A stretch of 64,000 nt of DNA from Nissabacter sp. SGAir0207. GTDB lineage: Bacteria; Pseudomonadota; Gammaproteobacteria; Enterobacterales; Enterobacteriaceae. The DNA lies in the NCBI RefSeq assembly GCF_005491205.1, contig NZ_CP028035.1:1-64000 (forward strand). The letters run 5' to 3'. The translations under genes and the position numbers were made by a program. Under the pieces are notes generated by a model. The model did not search any database and had not been told where the DNA came from. It saw only the letters and a program-made list of their open reading frames with translations. Positions 1-10,147 of this stretch are shown here, piece by piece; position 1 is the first letter of the stretch; the number at the start of each line of letters is the position of its first letter.

Positions 1-1389
1 GTGTCACTTTCGCTTTGGCAGCAGTGTCTTGCCCGATTGCAGGATGAATTACCTGCCACAGAATTTAGTATGTGGATACGCCCCCTACAGGCGGAACTGA
101 GTGACAACACCCTGGCACTGTATGCCCCCAACCGTTTTGTCCTGGACTGGGTCCGCGATAAGTACTTAAACAACATCAATGGACTGCTGAACGACTTCTG
201 CGGCTCTGACGCGCCATTGTTGCGCTTCGAGGTGGGCAGCAAGCCCGCGACACCGGCGATGGCGGATGCGGTGTCAGCCAGCGTCAGCGCCCCGGCGGCC
301 CCGGTGGTGCGCAACGCGCCAGCGCGCCCAAGCTGGGACAGCGCCACAGTGCAGCCGGAGCTTTCCTACCGCTCCAACGTTAATCCCAAGCACACCTTTG
401 ACAACTTCGTGGAAGGTAAGTCGAACCAGCTGGCGCGCGCGGCGGCACGCCAGGTGGCGGACAACCCTGGCGGTGCTTACAACCCGCTCTTCCTTTATGG
501 CGGCACCGGCTTGGGTAAGACCCACCTGCTGCATGCGGTGGGCAATGGCATCATGGCGCGCAAGGCCAATGCCAAGGTGGTCTATATGCACTCCGAGCGT
601 TTTGTGCAGGACATGGTCAAGGCGCTGCAAAACAACGCCATTGAGGAGTTCAAGCGTTACTACCGTTCGGTGGATGCCCTGCTCATCGATGACATCCAAT
701 TCTTCGCCAATAAGGAGCGCTCGCAGGAGGAGTTTTTCCACACCTTCAATGCGCTGCTTGAGGGCAACCAACAGATTATCCTGACCTCCGACCGCTATCC
801 GAAAGAGATCAACGGCGTGGAAGACCGCCTGAAATCCCGCTTCGGCTGGGGGCTGACGGTGGCGATTGAGCCGCCGGAGCTGGAGACGCGCGTGGCGATC
901 CTGATGAAAAAGGCGGATGAGAATGACATCCGCCTGCCGGGCGAGGTGGCGTTCTTTATCGCCAAGCGCCTGCGCTCCAACGTCCGTGAATTGGAGGGCG
1001 CGCTGAACCGCGTCATCGCTAACGCCAACTTCACCGGGCGTGCCATCACCATCGACTTCGTGCGCGAGGCGCTGCGTGACCTGCTGGCGTTGCAGGAGAA
1101 GCTGGTCACCATCGATAATATTCAGAAAACCGTGGCTGAATATTATAAAATTAAGGTCGCGGATCTGCTCTCCAAGCGGCGTTCGCGCTCGGTAGCCCGC
1201 CCGCGCCAGATGGCGATGGCGCTGGCCAAGGAGCTGACCAACCACAGCCTGCCGGAGATCGGCGATGCCTTTGGCGGCCGCGATCACACCACAGTGTTAC
1301 ATGCCTGCCGCAAGATTGAGCAGCTGCGTGAAGAAAGTCACGACATTAAAGAAGATTTTTCCAATTTAATCAGAACATTATCCTCGTAG
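1..1389 (+). CDS. dnaA: Chromosomal replication initiator DnaA
   Basis: DnaA binds DnaA boxes at oriC, melts the origin and loads DnaB. The 462-residue product shows the four-domain plan: an N-terminal DnaB/DiaA-binding domain (about 1-80), a low-complexity Ala/Pro/Val linker (about 81-125), an AAA+ ATPase with Walker A GGTGLGKT at 167-174 and Walker B LLIDDIQF, and a C-terminal helix-turn-helix with the signature [12 protein letters not shown] that contacts the DnaA box. The start is GTG at the first base, as in E. coli. The protein is about five residues shorter than the E. coli one, the difference lying in the linker. dnaN follows after 4 nt, so the two are co-transcribed. oriC is not in the window. 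Identity is certain. Confidence 0.99.
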   Translation: MSLSLWQQCLARLQDELPATEFSMWIRPLQAELSDNTLALYAPNRFVLDWVRDKYLNNINGLLNDFCGSDAPLLRFEVGSKPATPAMADAVSASVSAPAAPVVRNAPARPSWDSATVQPELSYRSNVNPKHTFDNFVEGKSNQLARAAARQVADNPGGAYNPLFLYGGTGLGKTHLLHAVGNGIMARKANAKVVYMHSERFVQDMVKALQNNAIEEFKRYYRSVDALLIDDIQFFANKERSQEEFFHTFNALLEGNQQIILTSDRYPKEINGVEDRLKSRFGWGLTVAIEPPELETRVAILMKKADENDIRLPGEVAFFIAKRLRSNVRELEGALNRVIANANFTGRAITIDFVREALRDLLALQEKLVTIDNIQKTVAEYYKIKVADLLSKRRSRSVARPRQMAMALAKELTNHSLPEIGDAFGGRDHTTVLHACRKIEQLREESHDIKEDFSNLIRTLSS

Positions 1390-1393
1390 CGCT

Positions 1394-2494
1394 ATGAAAT
1401 TTATTGTTGAACGTGAGCATCTGTTAAAACCGCTGCAACAGGTCAGTAGCCCGTTGGGCGGCCGGCCAACCCTGCCTATCCTCGGCAACCTGCTGGTGCA
1501 GGTGGCGGATGGCGCGCTGCTGCTGACCGGCACCGATCTGGAGATGGAGATGGTGGCCCGCGTGGCGCTCTCCGGCACCCATGAGCCGGGCGCCACCACG
1601 GTGCCAGCGCGCAAGTTTTTCGATATCTGCCGCGGCCTGCCGGAAGGCGCGGAGATCGCTGTCACGCTGGAAGGTGAGCGGATGCTGGTGCGCTCTGGCC
1701 GCAGCCGTTTCTCGCTCTCCACCCTGCCAGCCTCGGACTTCCCGAACCTGGATGACTGGCAGAGTGACGTCGAGTTCACCCTGCCACAGGCCACGCTGAA
1801 GCGCCTGATTGAGGCGACGCAGTTCTCCATGGCCCATCAGGATGTGCGCTACTACCTCAACGGGATGCTGTTCGAAACCGAGGGTGAGGAGCTGCGTACC
1901 GTCGCCACTGACGGCCACCGCCTGGCGGTCTGCGCGATGCCGGTCGGCCAGTCGCTCCCTTCCCACTCGGTAATTGTGCCGCGCAAGGGGGTGATGGAGC
2001 TGGTGCGCCTGCTGGATGGCGGCGACACGCCGCTGCAACTGCAAATCGGCAGCAACAACATTCGCGCCCACGTCGGCGACTTCATCTTCACCTCCAAGCT
2101 GGTGGATGGCCGCTTCCCGGACTACCGTCGCGTATTGCCGAAGAACCCGGACAAGACGCTGCAAGCTGGCTGTGACCTGCTCAAGCAGGCGTTTGCCCGT
2201 GCGGCCATCTTGTCGAATGAGAAGTTCCGCGGCGTGCGGCTCTATGTCAGCCATAACCAGCTGAAGATCACCGCCAATAACCCGGAGCAGGAAGAGGCGG
2301 AAGAGATCCTGGATGTCATCTATGAGGGCACCGAGATGGAGATCGGCTTCAACGTCAGTTACGTGCTGGATGTGCTGAACGCGCTGAAGTGCGAGAACGT
2401 GCGCCTGCTGCTGACTGATTCCGTCTCCAGCGTGCAGATCGAGGATGAGGCCAGTCAGGCTGCGGCCTATGTTGTGATGCCAATGCGCTTGTAA
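1394..2494 (+). CDS. dnaN: DNA polymerase III beta sliding clamp
   Basis: The beta clamp forms a dimeric ring around DNA that tethers polymerase III and recruits Hda, MutS, ligase and translesion polymerases. The 366 residues are the normal length. The start (MKFIVEREHLLKPLQ) and the C-terminus (VVMPMRL) are those of the enterobacterial clamp; the final residues line the hydrophobic pocket that binds client peptides. It sits 4 nt behind dnaA and is followed by a 103-nt structured spacer before recF. Certain. Confidence 0.99.
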   Translation: MKFIVEREHLLKPLQQVSSPLGGRPTLPILGNLLVQVADGALLLTGTDLEMEMVARVALSGTHEPGATTVPARKFFDICRGLPEGAEIAVTLEGERMLVRSGRSRFSLSTLPASDFPNLDDWQSDVEFTLPQATLKRLIEATQFSMAHQDVRYYLNGMLFETEGEELRTVATDGHRLAVCAMPVGQSLPSHSVIVPRKGVMELVRLLDGGDTPLQLQIGSNNIRAHVGDFIFTSKLVDGRFPDYRRVLPKNPDKTLQAGCDLLKQAFARAAILSNEKFRGVRLYVSHNQLKITANNPEQEEAEEILDVIYEGTEMEIGFNVSYVLDVLNALKCENVRLLLTDSVSSVQIEDEASQAAAYVVMPMRL

Positions 2495-2529
2495 TTGGTC
2501 ATTTTGCCCCCATATCTATTCCTGAAACC

Positions 2530-2575
2530 GGCAGGGGCCAGGCTCGCCTGGCCCGCAGGTCACATGACCCCTGCC
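2530..2575 (+). other. Nested inverted repeats between dnaN and recF
   Basis: An outer pair GGCAGGGG (2530-2537) / CCCCTGCC (2568-2575) encloses a strong hairpin GGGCCAGG (2535-2542) / CCTGGCCC (2547-2554) and a palindrome GGTCA (2558-2562) / TGACC (2565-2569). In RNA the outer pairing competes with parts of both inner ones, so a three-way junction or alternative folds are possible. There is no T-run, so it does not look like a simple terminator. It ends 22 nt before recF. Confidence 0.6.
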
Positions 2576-2597
2576 ACCACTCTGGTTGCCCGACGAC

Positions 2598-3686
2598 ATG
2601 GCCTTAACGCGTCTCCTGATTAAAGACTTCCGTAATATCGAAACGGCTGACCTGGCGCTCGATCCCGGCTTCAATTTTTTGGTTGGGGCGAACGGCAGCG
2701 GCAAAACCAGCGTGCTGGAGGCGGTCTATACCCTGGGGCATGGGCGTGCGTTCCGCAGCCTACAGGCTGGGCGCATCATTCGCCATGACCAGCCGGAGTT
2801 CGTGCTGCATGGCCGCATCGACAGCGGTGGCGAGCGTGAGCTGGCCGTCGGGCTGGCGAAGAGCCGACAGGGCGACAGCAAGGTGCGCATTGATGGCAGC
2901 GATGGCCACAAGGTGGCCGAACTGGCGCACCTGCTGCCGATGCAGCTGATCACCCCGGAGGGGTTTACCCTGCTGAATGGTGGGCCGAAGTACCGGCGCG
3001 CCTTCCTTGACTGGGGCTGTTTCCATAACGACCCCGGTTTTTTCCAGGCCTGGAGCAACCTGAAACGGCTGCTCAAGCAACGCAACGCCGCGTTGCGCCA
3101 GGTCAGCCGCTACGCGCAGTTGCGCGCCTGGGATCAGGAACTGGTGCCGCTGGCGGAGCGCATCAGCGCGTGGCGCGCCGCCTACAGCCAGGCGATCGCG
3201 GCGGACATTACCGCCACCTGCGCGCAGTTCCTGCCGGAGTTTGCGCTGAGTTTCTCGTTCCAGCGCGGCTGGGACAAAGAGAGCGACTATGGCGAACTGC
3301 TGGAGCGCCAGTTTGAGCGCGACCGCGCGCTGACCTATACCGCCGTCGGCCCGCACAAGGCGGATTTCCGCATCCGCGCCGAGGGCACCCCGGTGGAGGA
3401 TCTCCTCTCCCGCGGCCAGCTCAAGCTGCTGATGTGCGCATTGCGGCTGGCGCAGGGTGAGTTCCTCACCCGACAGAACGGGCGGCGTTGCCTGTATCTG
3501 ATTGACGATTTTGCCTCTGAGCTCGACACCGACCGTCGCCGCCTTCTGGCGCAGCGCCTGAAAGCCACCCATGCCCAGGTCTTTGTCAGCGCCATCGGCG
3601 CTGAGCAAGTCACCGATATGGCGGGTGAAAAGGGCAAGATGTTCCGCGTAGAACAGGGTAAAATAACCGTTCAACCACAGGACTAA
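2598..3686 (+). CDS. recF: Recombination mediator RecF
   Basis: RecF acts with RecO and RecR to load RecA on gapped, SSB-coated DNA at stalled forks. The 362-residue SMC-like ATPase has Walker A GANGSGKT at residues 30-37, an ABC-type signature ([10 protein letters not shown]) and Walker [13 protein letters not shown] chose ATG 2598 ([15 protein letters not shown]), which matches the conserved N-terminus; an in-frame TTG at 2586 would add four unconserved residues. No strong ribosome-binding site precedes it, in keeping with the low expression known for recF. gyrB follows after 19 nt. Confidence 0.98.
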   Translation: MALTRLLIKDFRNIETADLALDPGFNFLVGANGSGKTSVLEAVYTLGHGRAFRSLQAGRIIRHDQPEFVLHGRIDSGGERELAVGLAKSRQGDSKVRIDGSDGHKVAELAHLLPMQLITPEGFTLLNGGPKYRRAFLDWGCFHNDPGFFQAWSNLKRLLKQRNAALRQVSRYAQLRAWDQELVPLAERISAWRAAYSQAIAADITATCAQFLPEFALSFSFQRGWDKESDYGELLERQFERDRALTYTAVGPHKADFRIRAEGTPVEDLLSRGQLKLLMCALRLAQGEFLTRQNGRRCLYLIDDFASELDTDRRRLLAQRLKATHAQVFVSAIGAEQVTDMAGEKGKMFRVEQGKITVQPQD

Positions 3687-3696
3687 AAATGAGTGA

Positions 3697-6120
<2,424 letters not shown>

Positions 6121-6168
6121 TGATCCGCCTGCCACCCCCAACGGGTGGCACGACCGGCCTGAAATATC

Positions 6169-6204
6169 AGCCCGGCCCCGGCAACGGTGGCCGGGCTTTT
6201 TTTT
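6169..6204 (+). terminator. Rho-independent terminator after gyrB
   Basis: Stem AGCCCGGCC (6169-6177) pairs with GGCCGGGCT (6189-6197), followed by an unbroken T-run to 6204. A smaller hairpin (GCCACC / GGGTGGC) lies at 6131-6149. It closes the dnaA-dnaN-recF-gyrB unit. Confidence 0.9.
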
Positions 6205-6290
6205 CAGACCGCGCCCAGCAGGGCTGTTCTATTAATGTGCGCTGAATCACGCTAGCATGGCATGACTCACACCTGAACACAGAGGAAGCT

Positions 6291-7106
6291 ATGGCTATTG
6301 AATTAATCGCGATCGATATGGATGGCACGCTGCTCAACCCGCAGCATGAGGTCACCCCGGCAGTGAAGCAGGCAATAGCCGCTGCCCGGAAACAGGGCGT
6401 GCATATCGTACTGGCCACCGGCCGCCCCTACATCGGCGTGGAGCGCTACCTGATGCAGCTGGATCTCCAGCACGAGGGCGAGTACTGCATCACCAATAAT
6501 GGCGCGCTGGTGCAACGCGCGATTAATGGTGAGTGTGTGTCAGAGGTGACGCTCTCCTTTGATGATTACCTGCTGTTCGAAAAGCTGTCGCGCGAACTGG
6601 GTGTGCACTTCCACGCGCTGACCCACTCCACGCTCTATACCGCCAACCGCGACATCAGCCGCTACACGGTGCATGAGGCCAACCTGACCGGGATGCCGCT
6701 CAAGTACCGCCCGGTTGAGGAGATGGACAACACGCATACCTTCCCGAAAGTGATGATGATTGACGAGCCGGAGACGCTGGATGAGGCCATCCGCCGCATC
6801 CCGGATGAGATCAAGGCGCGCTATACCATCATGAAGAGTGCCGAGTACTACCTCGAAATTCTGAACAAGCGCGTGAACAAGGGTGAAGGAGTGAAGGCGC
6901 TGGCGCAGCAACTCAACATCCCGCGTGAAAACATCATGACGCTGGGTGACCAGGAGAATGACATTGCCATGCTGGAGTACGCCGGCCTGGGCGTAGCGAT
7001 GGGCAATGCGATTGATAAGGTGAAAGAGGCGGCGCAATATATTACCAAGAACAATACTGAAGATGGCGTGGCCCACGCCATCAACAAATTTGTGCTGAAT
7101 GCCTGA
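6291..7106 (+). CDS. yidA: Sugar phosphatase YidA (HAD superfamily)
   Basis: A Cof-type haloacid-dehalogenase phosphatase. The E. coli orthologue hydrolyses sugar phosphates such as erythrose 4-phosphate and alpha-glucose 1-phosphate. The 271 residues carry the nucleophile motif DMDGT (Asp9, Asp11), a C2-type cap, and the late motif GDQENDIAML that holds the Mg-binding aspartates. The start has AGAGGAAGCT as ribosome-binding site. The stop lies 2 nt before the terminal hairpin of the first hok/sok locus, which can serve as the yidA terminator. Confidence 0.97.
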   Translation: MAIELIAIDMDGTLLNPQHEVTPAVKQAIAAARKQGVHIVLATGRPYIGVERYLMQLDLQHEGEYCITNNGALVQRAINGECVSEVTLSFDDYLLFEKLSRELGVHFHALTHSTLYTANRDISRYTVHEANLTGMPLKYRPVEEMDNTHTFPKVMMIDEPETLDEAIRRIPDEIKARYTIMKSAEYYLEILNKRVNKGEGVKALAQQLNIPRENIMTLGDQENDIAMLEYAGLGVAMGNAIDKVKEAAQYITKNNTEDGVAHAINKFVLNA

Positions 7107-7107
7107 C

Positions 7108-7135
7108 AAAAAAGCCCGCGCAAGCGGGCTTTTTA
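7108..7135. terminator. Bidirectional terminator, yidA / hok copy 1
   Basis: AAAAAGCCCGC (7109-7119) pairs with GCGGGCTTTTT (7124-7134). A-rich and T-rich flanks make it usable from both sides: by yidA from the left and by the hok mRNA from the right. An identical hairpin ends copy 2 at 7648-7675. Confidence 0.85.
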
Positions 7136-7202
7136 ATAGGGTGCATTGGAACCGATACGTGACAACGAGGGCGGGCCGAAGCCCGCCCGGTTGCCCTTAC
7201 AT

Positions 7203-7349
7203 TCAGGATTGACAATCCATCTTGACGGCAACTTCTGTGGTGGCCTGCTTGACCTTTATCTCGCACAGCGAGCTGCGCGTTATCCAGGTAAATACCAACA
7301 ATGTGATACAGATAACGACCAGACAAATCACCACACTTTTATGCGCCAT
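7203..7349 (-). CDS. hok: Hok/Gef-family type I toxin, copy 1
   Basis: A 48-residue single-span membrane toxin. An N-terminal hydrophobic helix (about 5-23) is followed by the family core LLVFTWITRSSLCEIKVK, which parallels LLIFTYLTRKSLCEIRYR of plasmid R1 Hok, including the conserved Cys29-Glu30. Members of this family insert in the inner membrane and collapse the membrane potential; that is family knowledge. The C-terminus reads MDCQS where the family usually has MAYES, a change shared with copy 2. The start has a weak AGGA Shine-Dalgarno and is overlapped by a 22-codon leader ORF. The gene is too short for ordinary gene finders. Confidence 0.93.
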   Translation of the reverse strand: MAHKSVVICLVVICITLLVFTWITRSSLCEIKVKQATTEVAVKMDCQS

Positions 7350-7407
7350 TTCGGTTTTCCTGATTATTGCCTTGCGGCGAGTAAGAGGCTAACCTAATGT
7401 TTCTCAT
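7339..7407 (-). CDS. mok: Mok-like leader ORF, copy 1
   Basis: A 22-codon ORF starting ATG at 7407 and ending TAA at 7341-7339, just inside the third and fourth codons of hok, which it overlaps in another frame. In R1 hok/sok, translation of hok is coupled to mok and the antisense RNA blocks the mok start. The same geometry is visible here: the mok start is inside the predicted Sok target. It has a GAGG ribosome-binding site about 11 nt upstream. Function is inferred from geometry. Confidence 0.6.
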   Translation of the reverse strand: MRNIRLASYSPQGNNQENRNGA

Positions 7408-7454
7408 GTATCAGGCCAGCCTCACTTGACTAACGTTAAGTGGGGCTTTTCTTT
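7367..7454 (+). ncRNA. sok: Sok-type antisense RNA, copy 1 (with promoter)
   Basis: The plus strand has -35 TTGCCT (7367-7372), a 17-bp spacer and -10 TAACCT (7390-7395), placing the RNA start near 7402. A terminator follows: CCTCACTT and AAGTGGGG stem (7420-7444), then TTTTCTTT to 7454. The predicted RNA of about 53 nt is complementary to the hok mRNA leader, including the mok start codon. Promoter and terminator are conserved in all three copies. Confidence 0.85.
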
Positions 7455-7482
7455 GCCTGCTCCGGTCTACTTGGAACAGACA

Positions 7483-7529
7483 GTTCCAAGCACCCGCGCG
7501 TAGCATACGCCTTTTTTGCTCGCCTTCAA
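7483..7529 (-). promoter_or_regulatory. hok promoter and 5' tac-like segment, copy 1
   Basis: On the minus strand, -35 TTGAAG (7529-7524), a 16-bp spacer and -10 TATGCT (7507-7502) predict an mRNA start near 7495. The first bases, GGGTGCTTGGAAC (7495-7483), can pair with GTTCCAATGCACCC near the 3' end (7152-7139), with one bulged base. This is the tac/fbi fold-back pairing that keeps full-length hok mRNA inactive in R1. The same 5' segment also forms a local hairpin (CTTGGAAC / GTTCCAAG, 7490-7470). Confidence 0.75.
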
Positions 7530-7742
7530 CTTGCTGATATTTAATCTTTTAATCCTATAATCGATGTGATTATGTGTAGGTTCCGGCCATATCAAATATT
7601 CATAGGTTGATAGTAAACTGGCGGTTTGAAGGGAGAGTGCCGGAGACAAAAAAGCCCGCGCAAGCGGGCTTTTTAATAGGGTGCATTGGAACCGATACGT
7701 GACAACGAGGGCGGGCCGAAGCCCGCCCGGTTGCCCTTACAT

Positions 7743-7889
7743 TCAGGATTGACAATCCATCTTGACGGCAACTTCCGTGGTGGCCTGCTTGACCTTTATC
7801 TCGCACAGCGAACTGCGCGTTATCCAGGTAAATACCAGCAACGTGATACAGATAACAATCAAACAAATCACCACACTTTTATGCGCCAT
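7743..7889 (-). CDS. hok: Hok/Gef-family type I toxin, copy 2
   Basis: 48 residues, identical to copy 1 except Val11 to Ile. It has the same membrane helix, the same SSLCEIK core and the same MDCQS end. Unlike copy 1, the upstream leader reading frame starts with GTG (7948) and is cut by a TAA at 7915-7913, after 11 codons, well before hok, so Mok-style coupling looks lost. Whether this copy is still translated is uncertain. Confidence 0.9.
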   Translation of the reverse strand: MAHKSVVICLIVICITLLVFTWITRSSLCEIKVKQATTEVAVKMDCQS

Positions 7890-7907
7890 TTTGGGTTTTC
7901 CTGATTC

Positions 7908-7995
7908 TTGCCTTACGGCGAGTAAGAGGCTAACCTAATGTTTCTCACGTATTAGACCAGCCTCACTTGACGAACGTTGAGTGGGGCTTTTCTTT
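7908..7995 (+). ncRNA. sok: Sok-type antisense RNA, copy 2 (with promoter)
   Basis: -35 TTGCCT (7908-7913), 17-bp spacer, -10 TAACCT (7931-7936), start near 7943. The terminator stem CCTCACTT / GAGTGGGG (7961-7985) is followed by a T-rich tract to 7995. A few bases differ from copy 1 in the loop and in the presumed target-recognition stretch, so cross-neutralisation between copies is likely but not assured. Confidence 0.83.
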
Positions 7996-8023
7996 GTCTG
8001 CTCCGGTCTACTTGGAACAGACA

Positions 8024-8070
8024 GTTCCAAGCACCCGCGTGTAGCATACGCCTTTTTTACTTCCCTTCAA
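8024..8070 (-). promoter_or_regulatory. hok promoter and 5' tac-like segment, copy 2
   Basis: Minus strand -35 TTGAAG (8070-8065), 16-bp spacer, -10 TATGCT (8048-8043). The 5' segment GGGTGCTTGGAAC is unchanged from copy 1 and keeps complementarity to the 3' fbi-like segment. Confidence 0.72.
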
Positions 8071-8203
8071 GTTGCTGATATTTAATCTTTTAATTCCATA
8101 ATTGGCGTGATTGTGCGCGGGTGCCAGCCATATCAAATGTCCATTGTTGCGCCGGGCGCTGGATGCGCTACCCTGACGTAACAGGCGAAACAGGAACCCT
8201 ATC

Positions 8204-9484
8204 GTGAGCAATGAAAAGCAACTGACGTTTGATGATCGCGGCCACCAGTTGACCAACATCAATGTCTGGACACCCGACAGCCAGTGGCTGGCCTATGACG
8301 TGCGCCCGCAGGGCAGTGAGTTCACCGGCCTGACCATCGAGCGGGTCAGGATAACGGACGGCGAAACCGAGGTGATCTACACCGCGCGCGACGGCGCGCA
8401 CGTGGGCGTAGTGACCGTCAGCCCGGATACGCCCGCACGCTACGTCTTTATCCACGGCCCGGAGCACCCGGACAGCGAATGGCGTTACGACTTCCACCAC
8501 CGGCGCGGGGTGATTGTCAGCGAGCCGGATCGCGGCCCGGCCGTCACGCTGGATGCCATGAGCATCACCGCACCCTATACGCCCGGCGCGCTGCGCGGCG
8601 GCAGCCATGTGCATGTCTTTAGTCCGGATGGCAGCCGCCTCAGCTTTACCTATAACGACCACGTGATGCATGAGCGTGACCCAGCGTTGGATCTGCGCAA
8701 CGTCGGCATTGCCGTGCCGCTGCACGCCGTTACGCCTGCCAAACATCACCCGCGCGAGTATGACGGCAGCCACTTCTGCGTGCTGGTCAGCCGCACCACC
8801 GCACAGCCACAGCCTGGCAGCGATGAGATCAATCGGGCCTATGAAGAGGGATGGGTCGGGTCGCAGGGCTACCTGAAACCTGATGGCGCGCGGCAGCGCT
8901 GGGCGTTGGCGTTCATTGGCGACACCCTTTCTGTCGCAGGCGAGAAGGTGCCGGAGCTGTTTATGGTCGATCTGCCGGAGAATGAGGCCGATCTGGCGCT
9001 GGCTGGCGAGCAACCATTGCAGGGCACGGAAGAGGCGTTACCCGCGCCGCCGCGCGGCGTCACCCAGCGTCGGCTCACCTTCACGCACGGGCGGGCTTTC
9101 CCCGGCATCGCGACTGCGCCGCGCCACTGGCTGCGTGCCGCGCCGGATGGCAGTGAGATCGCATTTCTGATGAAGGATGGGCAGGGTGTGGTGCAGCTGT
9201 GGGGCATCTCACCCAACGGTGGCGAGCCGCGCCAGATCACGCATGGCGCGCACCCGATCCAGTCCGCCTTTAGCTGGCGGGCGGATGGCAAGAAGCTGGC
9301 ACTGGTGTGTGATAACAGCGTGATGCTATGTGACGCTAAAACCGGCGCGATGACGCGCCTGACCAAGCGTAGCGAGCAGCCACCGCTTAGCGACGCGGTG
9401 GTGATCTCACCGGATGGCCGCCATGTGGCGTTCATGCGCGAGGTAGCTGGCCGGGCGCAGCTCTTTATTACCGAGGCGCACTAG
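8204..9484 (+). CDS. yidR: YidR-type DUF3748 protein
   Basis: A 426-residue protein of the DUF3748 family, orthologous by sequence character and position to E. coli YidR, for which no reaction is known. TolB/beta-propeller-like repeats are visible, each with a Ser-Pro-Asp-Gly-type turn: SPDGSRLSF, APDGSEIAF, ADGKKLAL, SPDGRHVAF. A folded propeller is likely. No signal peptide is evident, so it is probably cytoplasmic. The start is GTG with AGGAACC upstream. It converges on yidQ with a 4-nt gap, the yidR-yidQ-ibpA order of E. coli. Confidence 0.85.
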   Translation: MSNEKQLTFDDRGHQLTNINVWTPDSQWLAYDVRPQGSEFTGLTIERVRITDGETEVIYTARDGAHVGVVTVSPDTPARYVFIHGPEHPDSEWRYDFHHRRGVIVSEPDRGPAVTLDAMSITAPYTPGALRGGSHVHVFSPDGSRLSFTYNDHVMHERDPALDLRNVGIAVPLHAVTPAKHHPREYDGSHFCVLVSRTTAQPQPGSDEINRAYEEGWVGSQGYLKPDGARQRWALAFIGDTLSVAGEKVPELFMVDLPENEADLALAGEQPLQGTEEALPAPPRGVTQRRLTFTHGRAFPGIATAPRHWLRAAPDGSEIAFLMKDGQGVVQLWGISPNGGEPRQITHGAHPIQSAFSWRADGKKLALVCDNSVMLCDAKTGAMTRLTKRSEQPPLSDAVVISPDGRHVAFMREVAGRAQLFITEAH

Positions 9485-9488
9485 CGCG

Positions 9489-9830
9489 TCAGGGATTGAC
9501 CGCCACTTGGGTGCCGCCGCCAGCCGCCAGGCTGTGCAGTTCGTTTTTGTGGATGCGCGCGCGCGGGGAGTCGGCGGTCTTGTCGGAGCCGGCACGGTAG
9601 TAGTCATAAGGGAGCAGCAGGGTGTCCATCACCGCGCTGAAGGGGAGATCGAGTGCCAGCAGCGGCGTCATGGCCCAGCTGGTGTCGTCACTTTTCATCA
9701 TCGCCACGTTGGCGCGCGTGCCGGGGTAGTACCCCTGATCGGCGCCCGTGTGGCTCATCACGCTCGAGCAACCGCTGGTGGCCATCAAGGCGCAACCCGC
9801 GGCGAGCGGAAGCAGTGTCGCTTTTATCAT
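9489..9830 (-). CDS. yidQ: YidQ-type lipoprotein (DUF1375)
   Basis: 113 residues beginning with a lipoprotein signal: a charged start, a hydrophobic stretch and lipobox TSGC with Cys21 as the lipidated residue. The mature part has the DUF1375 pattern (GYYPGTRAN, DLPFSAVMDTLLLPYD). It is probably anchored in the envelope; no function is known. It is transcribed away from ibpA from a shared 317-nt spacer. Confidence 0.85.
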   Translation of the reverse strand: MIKATLLPLAAGCALMATSGCSSVMSHTGADQGYYPGTRANVAMMKSDDTSWAMTPLLALDLPFSAVMDTLLLPYDYYRAGSDKTADSPRARIHKNELHSLAAGGGTQVAVNP

Positions 9831-10016
9831 AATCCATCCATCCCACGCTGAATCGCTGATGTCTGAGAGTGTCAGACTTATCGCATCGCCCCGCTCTTTT
9901 TATTGTGTTGCTGCGCAACACGGTGGCGGGCATATCACTTGAGTGTAAGACATCAGCCAAATTTCGCCGGTTCAATTTCGCGGGCGACAATCGGCAAAAA
10001 AATTTTTAAAACACGC

Positions 10017-10044
10017 CTTGAAAAGGACAAGGCCGTCACCATTT
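10017..10044 (+). promoter_or_regulatory. Sigma-32 heat-shock promoter of ibpA
   Basis: -35 CTTGAAA (10017-10023), 13-bp spacer and -10 CACCATTT (10037-10044) match the sigma-32 pattern (CTTGAAA and CCCCATnT) with one -10 mismatch. It sits about 100 nt upstream of ibpA, leaving room for a structured leader. The rest of the 9831-10147 spacer shows nothing else clear. Confidence 0.75.
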
Positions 10045-10122
10045 TGTTATTAGGTCAGAAAAGAGTACGCCGACAGGGTATTCAGACCACGGCCTGTCCA
10101 ACCGGAAGGCTTATGTTATTCA

Positions 10123-10140
10123 CTCGCTGCATGTCAGGAG
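10123..10140 (+). promoter_or_regulatory. ROSE-like RNA thermometer before ibpA
   Basis: CTC (10123-10125) and CTG (10127-10129) pair with GAG (10138-10140) and CAG (10135-10137), leaving a bulged G at 10126 and a 5-nt loop. The Shine-Dalgarno AGGAG is the 3' arm. This is the short, G-bulged hairpin typical of ROSE elements that melt on heat shock. Confidence 0.75.
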
Positions 10141-10147
10141 AATACGA

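Larger units (their letters stand above)
7106..7600 (-). repeat. hok/sok repeat copy 1 (direct repeat, 540-bp period)
   Basis: About 495 bp repeated almost unchanged at an offset of exactly 540 bp (copy 2, 7647-8144) and, in its functional core, in inverted orientation at 60956-61379. Each copy contains, in mRNA order: a hok promoter, a 5' tac-like segment, the sok antisense gene on the other strand, hok, a GC hairpin, a 3' fbi-like segment and a terminator. The boundaries are set by eye. Confidence 0.9.
7647..8144 (-). repeat. hok/sok repeat copy 2 (direct repeat)
   Basis: The second tandem copy, 540 bp to the right of copy 1. It differs from copy 1 mainly by scattered single-base changes, most dense in the far upstream part (8070-8144). 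Its terminal hairpin is at 7648-7675 and its 3' fbi-like segment near 7679-7693. Confidence 0.9.

Noticed and set aside
7146..7397. Plus-strand ORF over hok copy 1 (also 7686-7904 in copy 2)
   Set aside because: Antisense to hok, and the conserved protein is on the other strand with clear Hok signatures.
7467..7649. Short frames ending in a shared peptide similar to KGVCYARVLGTVCSK, here and at 8008-8262 and 60851-61063
   Set aside because: They translate the conserved hok mRNA leader and promoter DNA. The similarity is due to the repeat, frames shift between copies, and none has a consistent start.
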